Positions 10,100 to 19,600 of a DNA stretch of 64,000 nucleotides are shown in pieces (positions within the stretch are counted from its first letter, which is position 1; every line of letters starts with the position of its first letter). The stretch spans positions 1-64,000 of the forward strand of contig NZ_JALKFZ020000003.1 of the NCBI RefSeq assembly GCF_023243075.1, written 5' to 3'. A program made the translations under genes and the position numbers. The notes beneath the pieces are model-generated. The model did not search any database. It saw only the letters and a list, made by a program, of their open reading frames with translations, and had not been told where the DNA came from. Source of the stretch: Frankia sp. AiPa1. GTDB taxonomy: Bacteria; Actinomycetota; Actinomycetes; Frankiales; Frankiaceae.

Positions 10100-10950
10100 C
10101 GGACCAGGCTGCGACACCATCGGTGCTGGTCACCGGCGGCGGCACGGGTATCGGGGCGGCGATCGCGCGACGGCTCGCCACCGAGGGCACGGCGGTCACC
10201 ATCTGCGGCCGCACGGAGAAGACCCTCCTGGCCACCTCCGAGGCGATCAACGCCGACCTTGGGCGGACCGCGGTGCGTTACCACATCGGTGACGTGACGG
10301 TCGAGGCGGACGTGGCGCGGATCGTCGAGGCGACCGCGCAGTGGCAGGGCGGCCGACTCGACGGGGTCGTGTCCAACGCGGGTGGTGGCGGGCCGCTCGC
10401 CCCGCTGCACCGGCAGGACGTCGACGAGTTCGTCCGGGTGCTGCACCTCAACGTCGTCAGCGCCCTGTTGCTGCTCAAGTACTCGGTGCCGGTGTTCGCC
10501 CCGGCCGGGTCCGGCTCGTTCGTGGGCATCTCGTCGATCGCCGGGCATGTGACGCACCCCTACTTCGGCGCCTACCCGGCGGGCAAGGCGGCACTCGAGG
10601 AGCTGATCCGCAATGCCGCAGACGAGTACGGGCCGGTCGGGATCCGGTTCAACGCGGTCCGCCCGGGCCTGACCTCCACCGAGATCCTGAGCTTCGTCAC
10701 CCCCGGGACGCCGGTGTACGAGAGCTACGACGCGAACACCCCGCTCGGCGGCGCCTCCGACCCCGACGACGTCGCCCAGCTGGTCAGCTTCCTGCTGTCC
10801 CCGCGGGCCAGCCGCATCACCGGTCAGATCGTGAACGTCGACGGCGGGCTGTCCCTGCGCCGCGGCCCCGACTACTCAAGCTTCGTCGAGCCTCGCTTCG
10901 GCGGCCGTGCCGCCATCCTCGGCCTGCCCGAGGGCGCCGCCCTGTCCTGA
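10096..10950 (+). CDS. Short-chain dehydrogenase/reductase (SDR)
   Basis: A 284-residue classical SDR, last gene of the rightward operon and overlapping the kinase-like gene by ATGA. It has TGGGTGIG near residues 14-21, NAGGGG, the catalytic GISSIAG serine and a YPAGK catalytic tetrad motif. The C-terminus continues past the usual NVDGG (GQIVNVDGGLSLRR) by about 25 residues. It would oxidise or reduce a hydroxyl or keto group with NAD(P), plausibly the position hydroxylated by the upstream P450. The stop codon lies inside a 16-bp tandem repeat. Confidence 0.92.
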   Translation: MTDQAATPSVLVTGGGTGIGAAIARRLATEGTAVTICGRTEKTLLATSEAINADLGRTAVRYHIGDVTVEADVARIVEATAQWQGGRLDGVVSNAGGGGPLAPLHRQDVDEFVRVLHLNVVSALLLLKYSVPVFAPAGSGSFVGISSIAGHVTHPYFGAYPAGKAALEELIRNAADEYGPVGIRFNAVRPGLTSTEILSFVTPGTPVYESYDANTPLGGASDPDDVAQLVSFLLSPRASRITGQIVNVDGGLSLRRGPDYSSFVEPRFGGRAAILGLPEGAALS

Positions 10951-10991
10951 TCCGGCGGCCTCCTGATCCGGCGGCCTCCTGATCCGGCGGC
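10945..10991. repeat. 16-bp tandem repeat at an operon end
   Basis: Three copies of TCCTGATCCGGCGGCC in direct tandem. The first copy includes the stop codon of the SDR gene. The repeat lies between two convergent genes (SDR rightward, thioesterase-like leftward). I see no clear intrinsic terminator beside it. Confidence 0.85.
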
Positions 10992-11069
10992 TACTGGCCG
11001 GCGGGCTGATACTCATCCGCCAGTCCGACCCGGCTGACCCCGCGCCATCCGGCAGGCCGGGCCGGTGGG

Positions 11070-12086
11070 TCAGGCGGACGTCGCCCGAAGCAGGGTGACG
11101 GTGGCGAGGGCGAGAATCCGGTCCTCGGCACCGGCGTCGACCACCGTCATCGTCACCACGCAGTGCTCGCCCGTGTCGCGCACGACCCGCCCGGCCGTCC
11201 GGGCCGGGCCGGAGCGGACCTGGGCCAGGTAGTGCAGCTGCAGATCGATGGTGATGGCGTCGGGGCACATCGCCTCGGCGGCGGCCTCGACCAGCGCGGC
11301 CAGTGCCCCGCCAAGAATCGTGCCGATGCTGTTGAGGACGGACGGCCCGCGGTCCAGCTCCAGCTGCCCGGTGGCGGCGTCGAGGAGCCGCAGGCCCAGC
11401 GCGTCGTGCAGGTGGTCCGGCGGCGGTCCGACGACGTCGGCGGGCGGGCGGATCTCGCCGATCCACTGGCCGGGGTCGTAGTCGTCCATGCCGGGGGCGG
11501 CGATCCGTGGGATGCGGGCGAAGGTCACCAGCGCGCGTCCCGCTCTGGTCAGGCCGGCGACGTCCTGCTGGGGGCCGCTTCCCGGCCCGCTCGCCGAGCC
11601 GCTGGTGGTCCCGGTCCCGGTCGCGGGGGCGGTGTCGACGAGCCTGCGTCGCAGCTCGTGCGGGTCGTCCACGCCGTGCGCGTCGTAGATCTCGGCCGAG
11701 GCGATGACGGTCTTCTTGCCGACCCGGACGAGCTGGCTGTCCACGACGATCGGACCATCCATGATCCGGCTCGCGCCAAGCACGGAGATGTCCTGGGTGG
11801 CGGTCCAGTCCGGCCGGGTCGCGATCAACGTGGGATGGGACGCGCTCACGTCGAACAGGCTTATGATCGCCGCCGCCGAGGCGAATCCCGCCCGGGAGCG
11901 GACCGCCCCGGTCAGCGGCGCGATGGTCAGGCACCGCTGGTCGGAGACGAGCAGTTCGGTGAACGCCATGTCCGAGAGGAAGCTGTGCCGGACCGGCTCC
12001 GCGGCGGTCGCCGACGCTGAGCCGGTCCGGTCGGCGGCCCCGGTTCCGGGGGCGGCCTTGGCGGTGACGGGGGCCTCGGCGGGCAT
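11070..12086 (-). CDS. Double-hotdog acyl-CoA thioesterase-like protein
   Basis: About 338 residues. I place the start at 12086 because GGAGG lies six bases upstream; the frame runs further 5' without support. There are two hotdog-like halves. The N-terminal half has RSRAGFASAAAIISLFD and PDWTATQDISVLG; the C-terminal half has LNSIGTILGGALAALVEAAAE followed by DLQLHYLAQVRSGPARTAGRV, the long-helix-plus-strand pattern of PaaI/YbgC thioesterases. An Ala/Gly/Ser/Pro-rich linker (about residues 160-190) joins them. It would hydrolyse acyl-CoA thioesters or bind them. It converges with the SDR operon. Confidence 0.7.
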   Translation of the reverse strand: MPAEAPVTAKAAPGTGAADRTGSASATAAEPVRHSFLSDMAFTELLVSDQRCLTIAPLTGAVRSRAGFASAAAIISLFDVSASHPTLIATRPDWTATQDISVLGASRIMDGPIVVDSQLVRVGKKTVIASAEIYDAHGVDDPHELRRRLVDTAPATGTGTTSGSASGPGSGPQQDVAGLTRAGRALVTFARIPRIAAPGMDDYDPGQWIGEIRPPADVVGPPPDHLHDALGLRLLDAATGQLELDRGPSVLNSIGTILGGALAALVEAAAEAMCPDAITIDLQLHYLAQVRSGPARTAGRVVRDTGEHCVVTMTVVDAGAEDRILALATVTLLRATSA

Positions 12087-12278
12087 GAGCATCCTCCACG
12101 GAGCCGCTGGTGAGCCCGCGGAACGGCGGGTGGACGTGACGTTACCGAGGATCCGGGCCGGATTCCTCCGACCGGTTGCCCGCACCGTCACGGGTGCGAC
12201 GGTTCCTGGCGAGGAATATTTCCGGCAAATTGACCAGAAGTTCACGCAAACAGGTCATAGGCCCCACCATCTGCGGAA

Positions 12279-13301
12279 ATGCCGGCGGGAGACGAGACCC
12301 ACCAGCTCGGCGCCGCCTCGGAGCTCGAGATCGTGACGAAGCCGTTCGTGGACTCGGCGGCGGCGCGCACCGCGCTCACCGTCGCCGCCCAGATCGCCGT
12401 GAAGCTCGCCGAGGGTGGCAAGCGTGACCTGACCTTCGACCAGGGCACCGCCTTCGCGGGCGGCCGGTTTCCTGATGGCCGCTCAGATGTGTTCGCGGCG
12501 ACCGCGGTGCCGCGCTCACGGTTCGTCGACCCGGTGGACCCGGCCAGGCCCGACGTCACCAACAAGATCTTCGACTTCACCGACGACCCGTTCACCCAGG
12601 ACGTCCACGCGGTGACGCTGAACCTGCCGTCCCCGCAGCTGCCGGCCCAGACCCTCGTCTCGGTCAACGCGGACTCGCCGAGGTCCGCGTTCCTGGCCCT
12701 GCACCGTACCGACTTCCACGCGATGTACCGGTCACTGCCGCGCTTCGACCGCGATATGATCGCCGCGCTCGACATCAGCGCGGCGATCTGGCCCGAGCAG
12801 TACGGCGGCTCCGACCACCGCAATATCTTCCCGCTGCCCTACCGCGCGGACCCGCTGGTGCGTGATGTGACCGTCCGTATCGGTGCGCCGCCGGTGGAGA
12901 AGAACGAATGGGTGCCGCGCGGGCTGATCGCTGACCGCCCGGCCCGGTGGAGCCTGATCAGCCACGGCCCCACCATCCGGCAGTGGTGGACGTCGGTGCT
13001 GGCCGGCGACGAGACGCGGCAGAACGTCGTCAAGGACGCGGCCTCCCGGCCGCCCGGCCACCGTGGCCGCGACCGGCGGTACCTCGCGGACTTCCCCGAC
13101 CCGACGGTGGAGAACAAGGCCGACTTCTACGGCATGGGCGCGTTCCCGATGGACGTCGGCGCCACCGCCGACGATCCCCTGGCCGTCTACGAGATCCGGG
13201 CCTTCGTGGACGACGCCTCCATGCCGAGCAAGGCAGAACTCACCCTTGACAAGTGGGGCACGGTCGCGGATGTCTTCTTCGCCCACTATGTCCTCCGATA
13301 G
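12279..13301 (+). CDS. Hypothetical protein, unrecognised
   Basis: An open frame of 340 residues with strong actinobacterial codon bias throughout, so I believe it is coding. I do not recognise the family. It is soluble, without signal peptide or membrane spans. Notable segments are LALHRTDFHAMYRSLPRFDRD, AAIWPEQYGG and NKADFYGMGAFPMDVG, rich in aromatic and acidic residues. The ATG at 12279 has only a weak ribosome-binding site, so the start could be a few codons off. It stands alone between the thioesterase-like gene (divergent) and the LysRS fragment. Confidence 0.6.
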   Translation: MPAGDETHQLGAASELEIVTKPFVDSAAARTALTVAAQIAVKLAEGGKRDLTFDQGTAFAGGRFPDGRSDVFAATAVPRSRFVDPVDPARPDVTNKIFDFTDDPFTQDVHAVTLNLPSPQLPAQTLVSVNADSPRSAFLALHRTDFHAMYRSLPRFDRDMIAALDISAAIWPEQYGGSDHRNIFPLPYRADPLVRDVTVRIGAPPVEKNEWVPRGLIADRPARWSLISHGPTIRQWWTSVLAGDETRQNVVKDAASRPPGHRGRDRRYLADFPDPTVENKADFYGMGAFPMDVGATADDPLAVYEIRAFVDDASMPSKAELTLDKWGTVADVFFAHYVLR

Positions 13302-13373
13302 TCACGGACGAGGGCTGCGGAGGCCCAGGCGGGCTCAGTCGGCGGTAAGCAGGGCAGGGTGCGAATACGGGGC

Positions 13374-13765
13374 TCACCGATGGCGAGCCTCGCGGGTCCA
13401 GGTGCGGGCCGAGTCGGCCCTGGGCTGCAGGTCGTCGAAAGTGATCTCATCCTGCCCGTCCCGCCCGCCCTGCACCTGACGCACGATGCGCAGCATCTGA
13501 GCCTCGTCGTCGGCGGTGATGTCGCAGATCGACGACAGCAGCCGAAACGGAAACGTCTTCGCCGGCCGGGCTACCGCGCCGTGGTCGACGGTGCGTCGGG
13601 CCCGCTCGACGATGTGCACCTCGGCGGGATCAGCCGTGCCCCCGTCGACCCGGCGACACAGCGCGTCCCACTCGTCGTAGATCCGGAGCACCTCGGCGCC
13701 GAAGTCGACGGTGATTGCCAGCTTGGGCCGGCGCCGGACGTAGATCCAGCGCAGAATGCCAGGTC
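13374..13765 (-). pseudogene. Fragment of a canonical class I lysyl-tRNA synthetase
   Basis: About 130 codons that match the segment just after the KMSKS loop of archaeal-type (class I) LysRS: LRWIYVRRRP, then DFGAEVLRIYDEWD, then KTFPFRLLSSICDI. The family is normally 500-600 residues, so both the catalytic N-terminal half (HIGH, zinc finger, KMSKS) and the rest of the C-terminal half are missing. The upstream side is cut exactly where an IS1380-type transposase remnant begins (about 13760). The frame ends soon after a PRADSARTW segment. The full LysRS at 48.4-50.3 kb has a clearly different sequence here (LRFLMLRTQPNK), so the fragment is a different paralogue, not a local duplication. Confidence 0.75.
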
Positions 13766-14080
13766 GAGACACGGATCAAGGAACACAAGCTCGGCGCGGG
13801 GCTGCGCCACCTCCCGTCCGCCGACCCACAGGTCAACCGGGTCTGGATGTGGGCCGCGATCCTCGCCGGCTGGCTCTCCGCGCTCCTCCAGGCGATCTCC
13901 GGCTACGACCGGCACGCCGGCCGCGCACACGCCGCCCGCCTCCGCCACGACCTGCTCCAGGTTCCCGGCCGGCTCGTCCGCCACGCCGGCCAGCTCCTTC
14001 TGCGACTGTCACCCGGCCGCGGCCACCGACTCACCGACGCCCTCGCCGCGCTACACGCAGCCAGCCCAGTCACGACCTGA
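13759..14080 (+). pseudogene. IS1380-family transposase, C-terminal remnant
   Basis: About 105 codons matching the end of IS1380 DDE transposases: ETRIKEHKLGAGLRHLPS, then VNRVWMWAAILAGWLSALLQ, then RLRHDLLQVPGRLVRHAGQL. The N-terminal two thirds with the first catalytic aspartates are absent. The GGCACTACTGGCGGATCTAG segment near 14226-14245 resembles the downstream end of such elements and may mark the old right end. It forms the border between ordinary chromosome and the NRPS cluster. Confidence 0.75.
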
Positions 14081-14427
14081 CCGACACCACCACCGCTCTC
14101 ACCAGCCCGAAAACACAGGAACCCGCATACCCGGAGCGCATCCGGGCTCCCCGCACGCGCGGAAACGACCAGAACCCTCCCAGACCCGATGTCGATCAAT
14201 CCAGAAGCCCGTCCACGATCTCCAACGGCACTACTGGCGGATCTAGGTCTGACCGCGTGAGCTCGAAGTATGGCTGCGGATGAGCCGACAGATAGCGTGT
14301 CGATATCCGGTGAATACTGGCGGGTGGGACTCTCGTCTTGCCCGCCCGGGAGAGATGGATTATTTGACGCCAAGCATACCCCGGGTCTTGATGAAGGCGC
14401 CTTGAGTCGGCAAGGAGAGAGGTCGAA
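14081..14427. promoter_or_regulatory. Intergenic region, presumed cluster promoter
   Basis: 347 bp without a believable gene between the IS remnant and the first biosynthetic gene. The second half (14270-14425) is free of IS sequence and should hold the promoter of the rightward operon. A GGCGGG/CCCGCC stem with a long loop is present around 14318-14346 and an AAGGAGAG ribosome-binding site at 14412-14419. I could not find convincing -35/-10 boxes or SARP-type heptamer repeats. Confidence 0.45.
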
Positions 14428-15462
14428 TTGTTTGCCCGGGAAAGGACGCACCCCACAGGTGTGCTGGCCGCAGTGGGAGCCACGCCACTTGTGGAACTGC
14501 AAAGGCTTGTCCCCGGGGTCGGCTTCCAGATCTTCGCCAAGCTGGAGTCGTTCAACCCAGGAGGGAGCATCAAGGACCGCGTCGCATACAGCATGCTGGC
14601 CCCTCTGATCGACAGTGGCCGGCTGGTTCCTGGCCACTCAGTTGTCGTCGAATCAAGCTCCGGGAACCTGGGGATCGGGCTGGCGCTTGTCTGCCGGTAC
14701 TTCGGGCTCCGATTCATCTGCGTGGTGGACGCGCTCACCACCATGCAGAACCTGGCCGTGCTACGGGCTTTCGGCGCGGAGGTCGATCTGGTGACGACGT
14801 TGGACCCGAAGACACAGTCGTATCTGCCAACCCGGCTGGACCGGGTCCAGGAGCTGTGCGCGCAGGTGCCTGACGCGTACTGGCCGAACCAGTACGCCAA
14901 CCCGCTCAACGCCCAGGCACACGAAACGACCATGGATGAGATAGTCAGTGCCCTCGACCACGATCTCGACTATCTGTTCTGTGCGACGAGCTCCTGCGGA
15001 ACCCTGCACGGCTGCGCTCGTTACGTGCGCGAACGCGGCCTCAGTACGACCATCGTCGCCGTCGATGCTCTGGGAAGCGCGATCTTCGGTCAGGCCCGCG
15101 CCCGCAGGCTGATCCCGGGCCACGGCGCCTCGATCCGTCCAGCTCTGTTTGCGGATGGCCTCGCCGATGAGATCGTGCACGTCTCCGATCTCGAGTGCGT
15201 GCATGGCTGTCGACGGCTCGTCCGTGATGAGTCGATTCTCGCTGGTGGCTCCTCGGGCGCCATCGTGGCGGCACTCCTGCGCAAGGCGCCGCACATCGCG
15301 GACGGTGCACGCTGCGTCCTCATCCTGGCGGACCGCGGTGATCGTTACCTGGACACCATCTACGACGACGAGTGGGTGGTCGAGAATTTCGGTGTCGACG
15401 CCGCCCTGCTACTTTCTGACAGCCGGACGGAGGAATACGGTGCTGGTTTTACGGGAGAGTGA
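14428..15462 (+). CDS. sbnA-like: SbnA-type PLP synthase for L-2,3-diaminopropionate
   Basis: A 344-residue fold type II PLP enzyme of the cysteine synthase family. It fits N-(2-amino-2-carboxyethyl)-L-glutamate synthase (SbnA), which joins O-phospho-L-serine and L-glutamate as the first step to L-2,3-diaminopropionate. The PLP lysine lies in NPGGSIKDR, the phosphate-binding motif is ESSSGNLG, and a GGSSGA loop is near the C-terminus. A TTG start at 14428 is supported by AAGGAGAG eight bases upstream. The next gene is its normal partner SbnB and overlaps it, which makes the SbnA reading much stronger than plain cysteine synthase. L-Dap is a precursor for the NRPS encoded just downstream. Confidence 0.88.
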   Translation: MFARERTHPTGVLAAVGATPLVELQRLVPGVGFQIFAKLESFNPGGSIKDRVAYSMLAPLIDSGRLVPGHSVVVESSSGNLGIGLALVCRYFGLRFICVVDALTTMQNLAVLRAFGAEVDLVTTLDPKTQSYLPTRLDRVQELCAQVPDAYWPNQYANPLNAQAHETTMDEIVSALDHDLDYLFCATSSCGTLHGCARYVRERGLSTTIVAVDALGSAIFGQARARRLIPGHGASIRPALFADGLADEIVHVSDLECVHGCRRLVRDESILAGGSSGAIVAALLRKAPHIADGARCVLILADRGDRYLDTIYDDEWVVENFGVDAALLLSDSRTEEYGAGFTGE

Positions 15463-16420
15463 CGTGACTAAAGTCCTCGACGGCGCCGAAAGCGCTGTTC
15501 TGGATCTTGTCCGCGTCGTGTATGCAGAGCACGCGAAGGGGCTCTCCATAATTCCCCACTCAGTCTTCCTCCGGTTCCCGGACGACCCCGCGAAGCGCGT
15601 CATAGGTCTTCCTGCGGCGTCACGGGGAGACCGTCCCGTGGTCGGCTTCAAGTGGATCGCGTCGTTCCCCGCGAACATCGACCGGGAAATTCCGCGAGCC
15701 TCGGCCGTCGTCGTCCTGAACTCGCTGGACACGGGCCGGCCGGAGGCTTTTCTTTCCGCCGCCACGATTTCGGCTCGCCGCACCGGGGCCGGAGCTGCGG
15801 TCGCCGCCTCCGTCTTCCCGCCTACGCAGACCGATCGGCTCCTTCTGGTCGGCTGTGGGGCCATCAATCTCGAGGTGCTGCGCTTCTGCCAGGAGGTATT
15901 TCCCGATCTTACCGAAATCGCGCTCCACGACCGGGAACAGCATCGCGGCGAGCTGTTCAAGGAGAAGGCCCGACAGCTGTGGCCTCGTCTTCGCTACCGG
16001 ACTGAGCCCGATCTCGCGGGGGCGTGCCGCGAGTATCCACTGATCTCTCTCGCCACCACGGCCGGCAGCCCGTACCTGACCACCGACTTCAGCCCCGGGA
16101 CGACGGTGTTGCACCTCTCCCTGCGGGATCTCCCCGTTGAGACCATCCTGGCCAGCCGCAACGTGGTCGACGACGCCGACCATGTGTGCCGCGAGCAGAC
16201 CTCCCTGCATCTGGCCGAGCAGCACTGCGGCCATCGCGGCTTCATCCATGACGACATCGGGTCAGCAGTGCTCCGCGGGGACGTCAGTTCCGCCCCCGAC
16301 ACCGTGACGGTCGTTTCCCCCTTCGGTCTCGGCGTGCTGGACATCGTGCTCGCGGCCTACGTCCGCGAGCACGCGGGCGACATCCCGCGTGGCGTACAGA
16401 TCGACGACTTTTTGTTCTGA
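15440..16420 (+). CDS. sbnB-like: SbnB-type dehydrogenase releasing L-2,3-diaminopropionate
   Basis: About 326 residues of the ornithine cyclodeaminase / mu-crystallin family, matching N-((2S)-2-amino-2-carboxyethyl)-L-glutamate dehydrogenase. This NAD enzyme oxidatively splits the SbnA product to L-Dap plus 2-oxoglutarate. The Rossmann motif is LLVGCGAINLE and the substrate-side GFKWIASFP and SARRTGAGAA segments are conserved. I place the start at the GTG at 15440 (GGAGGA five bases upstream), inside the end of the preceding gene, giving the family-like N-terminus MLVLRESDV; the open frame extends further 5' but only by overlap. Codon 4 is TTA, rare in actinomycetes. The released 2-oxoglutarate could feed the chain-elongation enzymes downstream. 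Confidence 0.88.
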   Translation: MLVLRESDVTKVLDGAESAVLDLVRVVYAEHAKGLSIIPHSVFLRFPDDPAKRVIGLPAASRGDRPVVGFKWIASFPANIDREIPRASAVVVLNSLDTGRPEAFLSAATISARRTGAGAAVAASVFPPTQTDRLLLVGCGAINLEVLRFCQEVFPDLTEIALHDREQHRGELFKEKARQLWPRLRYRTEPDLAGACREYPLISLATTAGSPYLTTDFSPGTTVLHLSLRDLPVETILASRNVVDDADHVCREQTSLHLAEQHCGHRGFIHDDIGSAVLRGDVSSAPDTVTVVSPFGLGVLDIVLAAYVREHAGDIPRGVQIDDFLF

Positions 16421-16447
16421 CATTGCCAATGGCAGAAGGGACATCTG

Positions 16448-16681
16448 GTGGACGAGTTCCGCGTAGTGGTCAACCAGGAGGAGCAGTACTCGATCTGGGC
16501 TGCCGACCGGCCGGTGCCGGCCGGCTGGCGGGCGGAGGGGACGGTCGGCGACCGCGAGACGTGCCTGGCACGGATCGAGCAGGTGTGGACGGACATGCGC
16601 CCGCTGAGCCTGCGCCAGTTCGCCGTGTCAGCGGGGACGGCGGTCTCCGGCGGTGCCGGACCGAACACGTCCCGACGATGA
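16448..16681 (+). CDS. mbtH-like: MbtH-like protein
   Basis: A 77-residue MbtH-family protein that binds NRPS adenylation domains and makes them soluble and active. Family signatures are all present: [18 protein letters not shown], the CLARIEQVW helix and TDMRPLSLR. The GTG start follows AAGGGA. It ends with ATGA overlapping the first NRPS gene, so it is made together with it. The short Ser/Gly-rich tail after the core is not conserved in the family. Confidence 0.95.
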   Translation: MDEFRVVVNQEEQYSIWAADRPVPAGWRAEGTVGDRETCLARIEQVWTDMRPLSLRQFAVSAGTAVSGGAGPNTSRR

Positions 16682-19600
16682 CCAGAATCGTCGGCCCCCA
16701 GATTACTGCCCCGTCGCAGAACATCAGCGCCGCAGCCGAGGGTGCCCGGATCCTCGGCTGCGGCGCCGGCGAGCACCGGAGCCGGCCTGCCGCCTGTATC
16801 CCGGAGCTGGTGGCGGAGCAGGCTGGTCTGGACCCCGAGGCGGTGGCGGCCGTCGCCGGCGACCACCATCTAACCTACCGGGAGCTTGACGAGCGGGCGA
16901 ACCGGCTCGCTCACCGGCTGCGTGACCTCGGCGCGCAGCCGGGAACGGCGGTGGGTGTTCTCCTGCCTCGCGGCATCGACCTTGTGATCGCGCTGCTGGC
17001 CGTGGGCAGGGCCGGGGCCGCCGCCCTACCCCTGGCTCCTGAGCATCCGCGCAAGCGGCTGGCGGTGATCCTCGCTGATGCCACCCCGGCGGCTGTGATC
17101 ACCACGGAGACACTGCGCCCGATGGCAGCGGCGTTGACCGGTGTCCGCCTGGTCGACCCCGCGGACGGCACCATGGCATACCCATCCTCCTCACCGAGCG
17201 TCGCGCACCACCCCAGCGACCTCGCCTACATCGCCTACACCTCGGGCTCCACCGGACACCCTAAGGGCGTGGAGATCACGCATGAGGGGCTCCGCAATCG
17301 GGTGCTGTGGGCGGTCGAGGAGCACGGCCTGGGCCCACAGGACCGGGTGCTGCAAAGGACCACGATCTCCTTCGATGCGGCCATGTGGGAGGTCTTCGCG
17401 CCGTTGGTGGCCGGCGGCGCAGTGGTCATGGCACCTCCCGGAGCGCAGGGAGATCCCGCCGAGCTCCTGCGCACAGCAGCCGAACACGGGGTGACGGTTC
17501 TGCAGTTCGTGCCGTCTCTGCTGGCCCAGATCGTCGAGGAGCCGGGCCTCGAGGAGTGCTCCGCACTGCGGCTGGTGCTCGCCGCCGGAGAACCGCTGCC
17601 GACGGCGATCGCCAACCGGCTGGTGGGTCGGACAGGCGCCGAGCTGTACAACACCTACGGGCCCACGGAATGTTCGATCGACGCGACCGCGTACCAGTAC
17701 ACCGGGGCTCCCGTGGGCGCCCAGGTGCCGATCGGCACCCCGCTGCCCAACATGAAGGCGCTGGTCCTGACCGACACGGGCAGGATCGCGGCGGACGGCG
17801 AGAAGGGCGAGCTCCACCTCGGTGGTGTCGGTCTCGCCCGCGGCTATCTCGGCCGGCCCGGGCTGACCGCCGACCGGTTCGTGCCCGATGCCTTCACCGC
17901 GGAGCCCGGGGCAAGGCTTTACCGCACAGGTGACGTCGTCCGGCGCGACGCCGACGGATTCCTGGTGTACCTGGGGCGCCGGGACGGGCAGCTCAAGGTG
18001 CGCGGCATCCGCATCGAGCCGGGAGAGATCGAGGCGCGGCTGCGTGAGCTATCCGGCGTGACCGACGCGGCCGTCGTGAACCGTCAGAGCCCGGCAGGCG
18101 AGCCGATACTGACCGCCTTCCTGCTGGTACGCGGCAACGACGGCCCCGGATCCGACAAGATCCGCGCCTATCTCGGCGCACACCTGCCCGCCGCCGCGGT
18201 CCCGGCGCGGTATGTCCCCCTCGACCGTTTCCCCAGTACAGGAAACGGAAAGATCGACAGGACTGCACTCACCGAGATGCCCCTGCCCGAGGAAGCCGGA
18301 AGGACCCCCCGCGGGCGGTCACCGGAGGACGCCGAGGAAAGGCTTGTCGTCAGAGCGTGGTCGGAGATCCTGGGACTGCCGGCCGGCGCCCTCGGCGTGG
18401 ATGACGACTTCTTCGCGCTCGGCGGGCACTCGCTCAGCGCGGCCCGGGTCGTGGCCCGACTGCGCGCTGCTCGAGGCGTGGAACTGCCGCTCGTGAGCAT
18501 GTTCGAAGCGCGTACACCGGCGCGGCTGGCGGAGTTGCTGCGAACAGCACCGCCGGCAGCCGGGCACCTGGTGCGCACCGCCCGCGGCGCGCCCATTCCC
18601 CTGTCCGCGGCACAGGAACGGCTCTGGGTGCAGGAGCAGTTCGACCCCGGCAGCCCCGAGTATCTGCTCCCGGTGACACTGCGGATCCGCGGACCGCTTG
18701 ACCTGAAGGCGCTGCGTGCCGCGCTGGGGGCCCTGGTCCGCCGACACGAAATCCTGCGCACCCGCTACCAGGCGGACTCGGGCGGCCCGGTGCAGGTGGT
18801 CGACCCTCCGACCGCCCCGACACTGCGTACGCATCACACCGCGAGCCTTGAAGAGGCCGTCGTCGCCCTGCGCCCCGAGCTGGACCGTGGATTCGATCTT
18901 GCGCAGGAACACCCGTTCCGCGCGGCCGTGGCCCAGGCCGGACCGGCGGAATACCTGCTCGTTTTGGTCTTCCACCACATCGCCGCCGACGGCTGGTCCA
19001 TGGATCCCCTGGCCCGGGACCTCGCGGCGCTATACCAGGCCGCGGCCGACCGAACGGAGGCCCGACTCGATCCACTTTCCATCCAGTACGCCGACTATGC
19101 GGCCTGGCATCGAGAGCAGCTTGCCGGTCTGGCTCCGGACGCCGACCGCGACTACTGGCACGGCGCGCTTGCCGGACTGCCGGCCCTGGATATGCCGACC
19201 GACCGGAGCCGGCCGGCCATCCGCGACATCCGGGGAGCGGTGCACACCTTCACCCTGCCGGCGGACACCGCCTCGCCACTGCTGGCGGTGGGTGTCTCCC
19301 GAGGGGCAACGCCCTTCATGACCCTTCTGGCGGCGTTCGCCGTCCTGCTCGGCCGCTGGTGCGATCAGGACGATGTGGCGGTCGGGGCACCCGTCGTAGG
19401 CCGCGGCCGGATGGAACTGGACGACCTGATCGGCTTCTTCGTCAACACCTTGGTGTTGCGCACGAGTCTTGGCCAAGGCCCATCCGAACGCCCCCCCTCC
19501 TTCGTGGACGTGGTGGACCGGGTGCGGACCGCCGTGGAGGCCGGCTTGGCCCATCAGCAGTATCCGGTCGACCGACTGATTGCCGACCTCACGTCGGAGC

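Noticed and set aside
14428-16420. Calling the cluster a staphyloferrin-B-type siderophore
   Set aside because: SbnA/B-like genes are shared, but no NIS synthetase is present; NRPS modules and the carbamoyltransferase point elsewhere.
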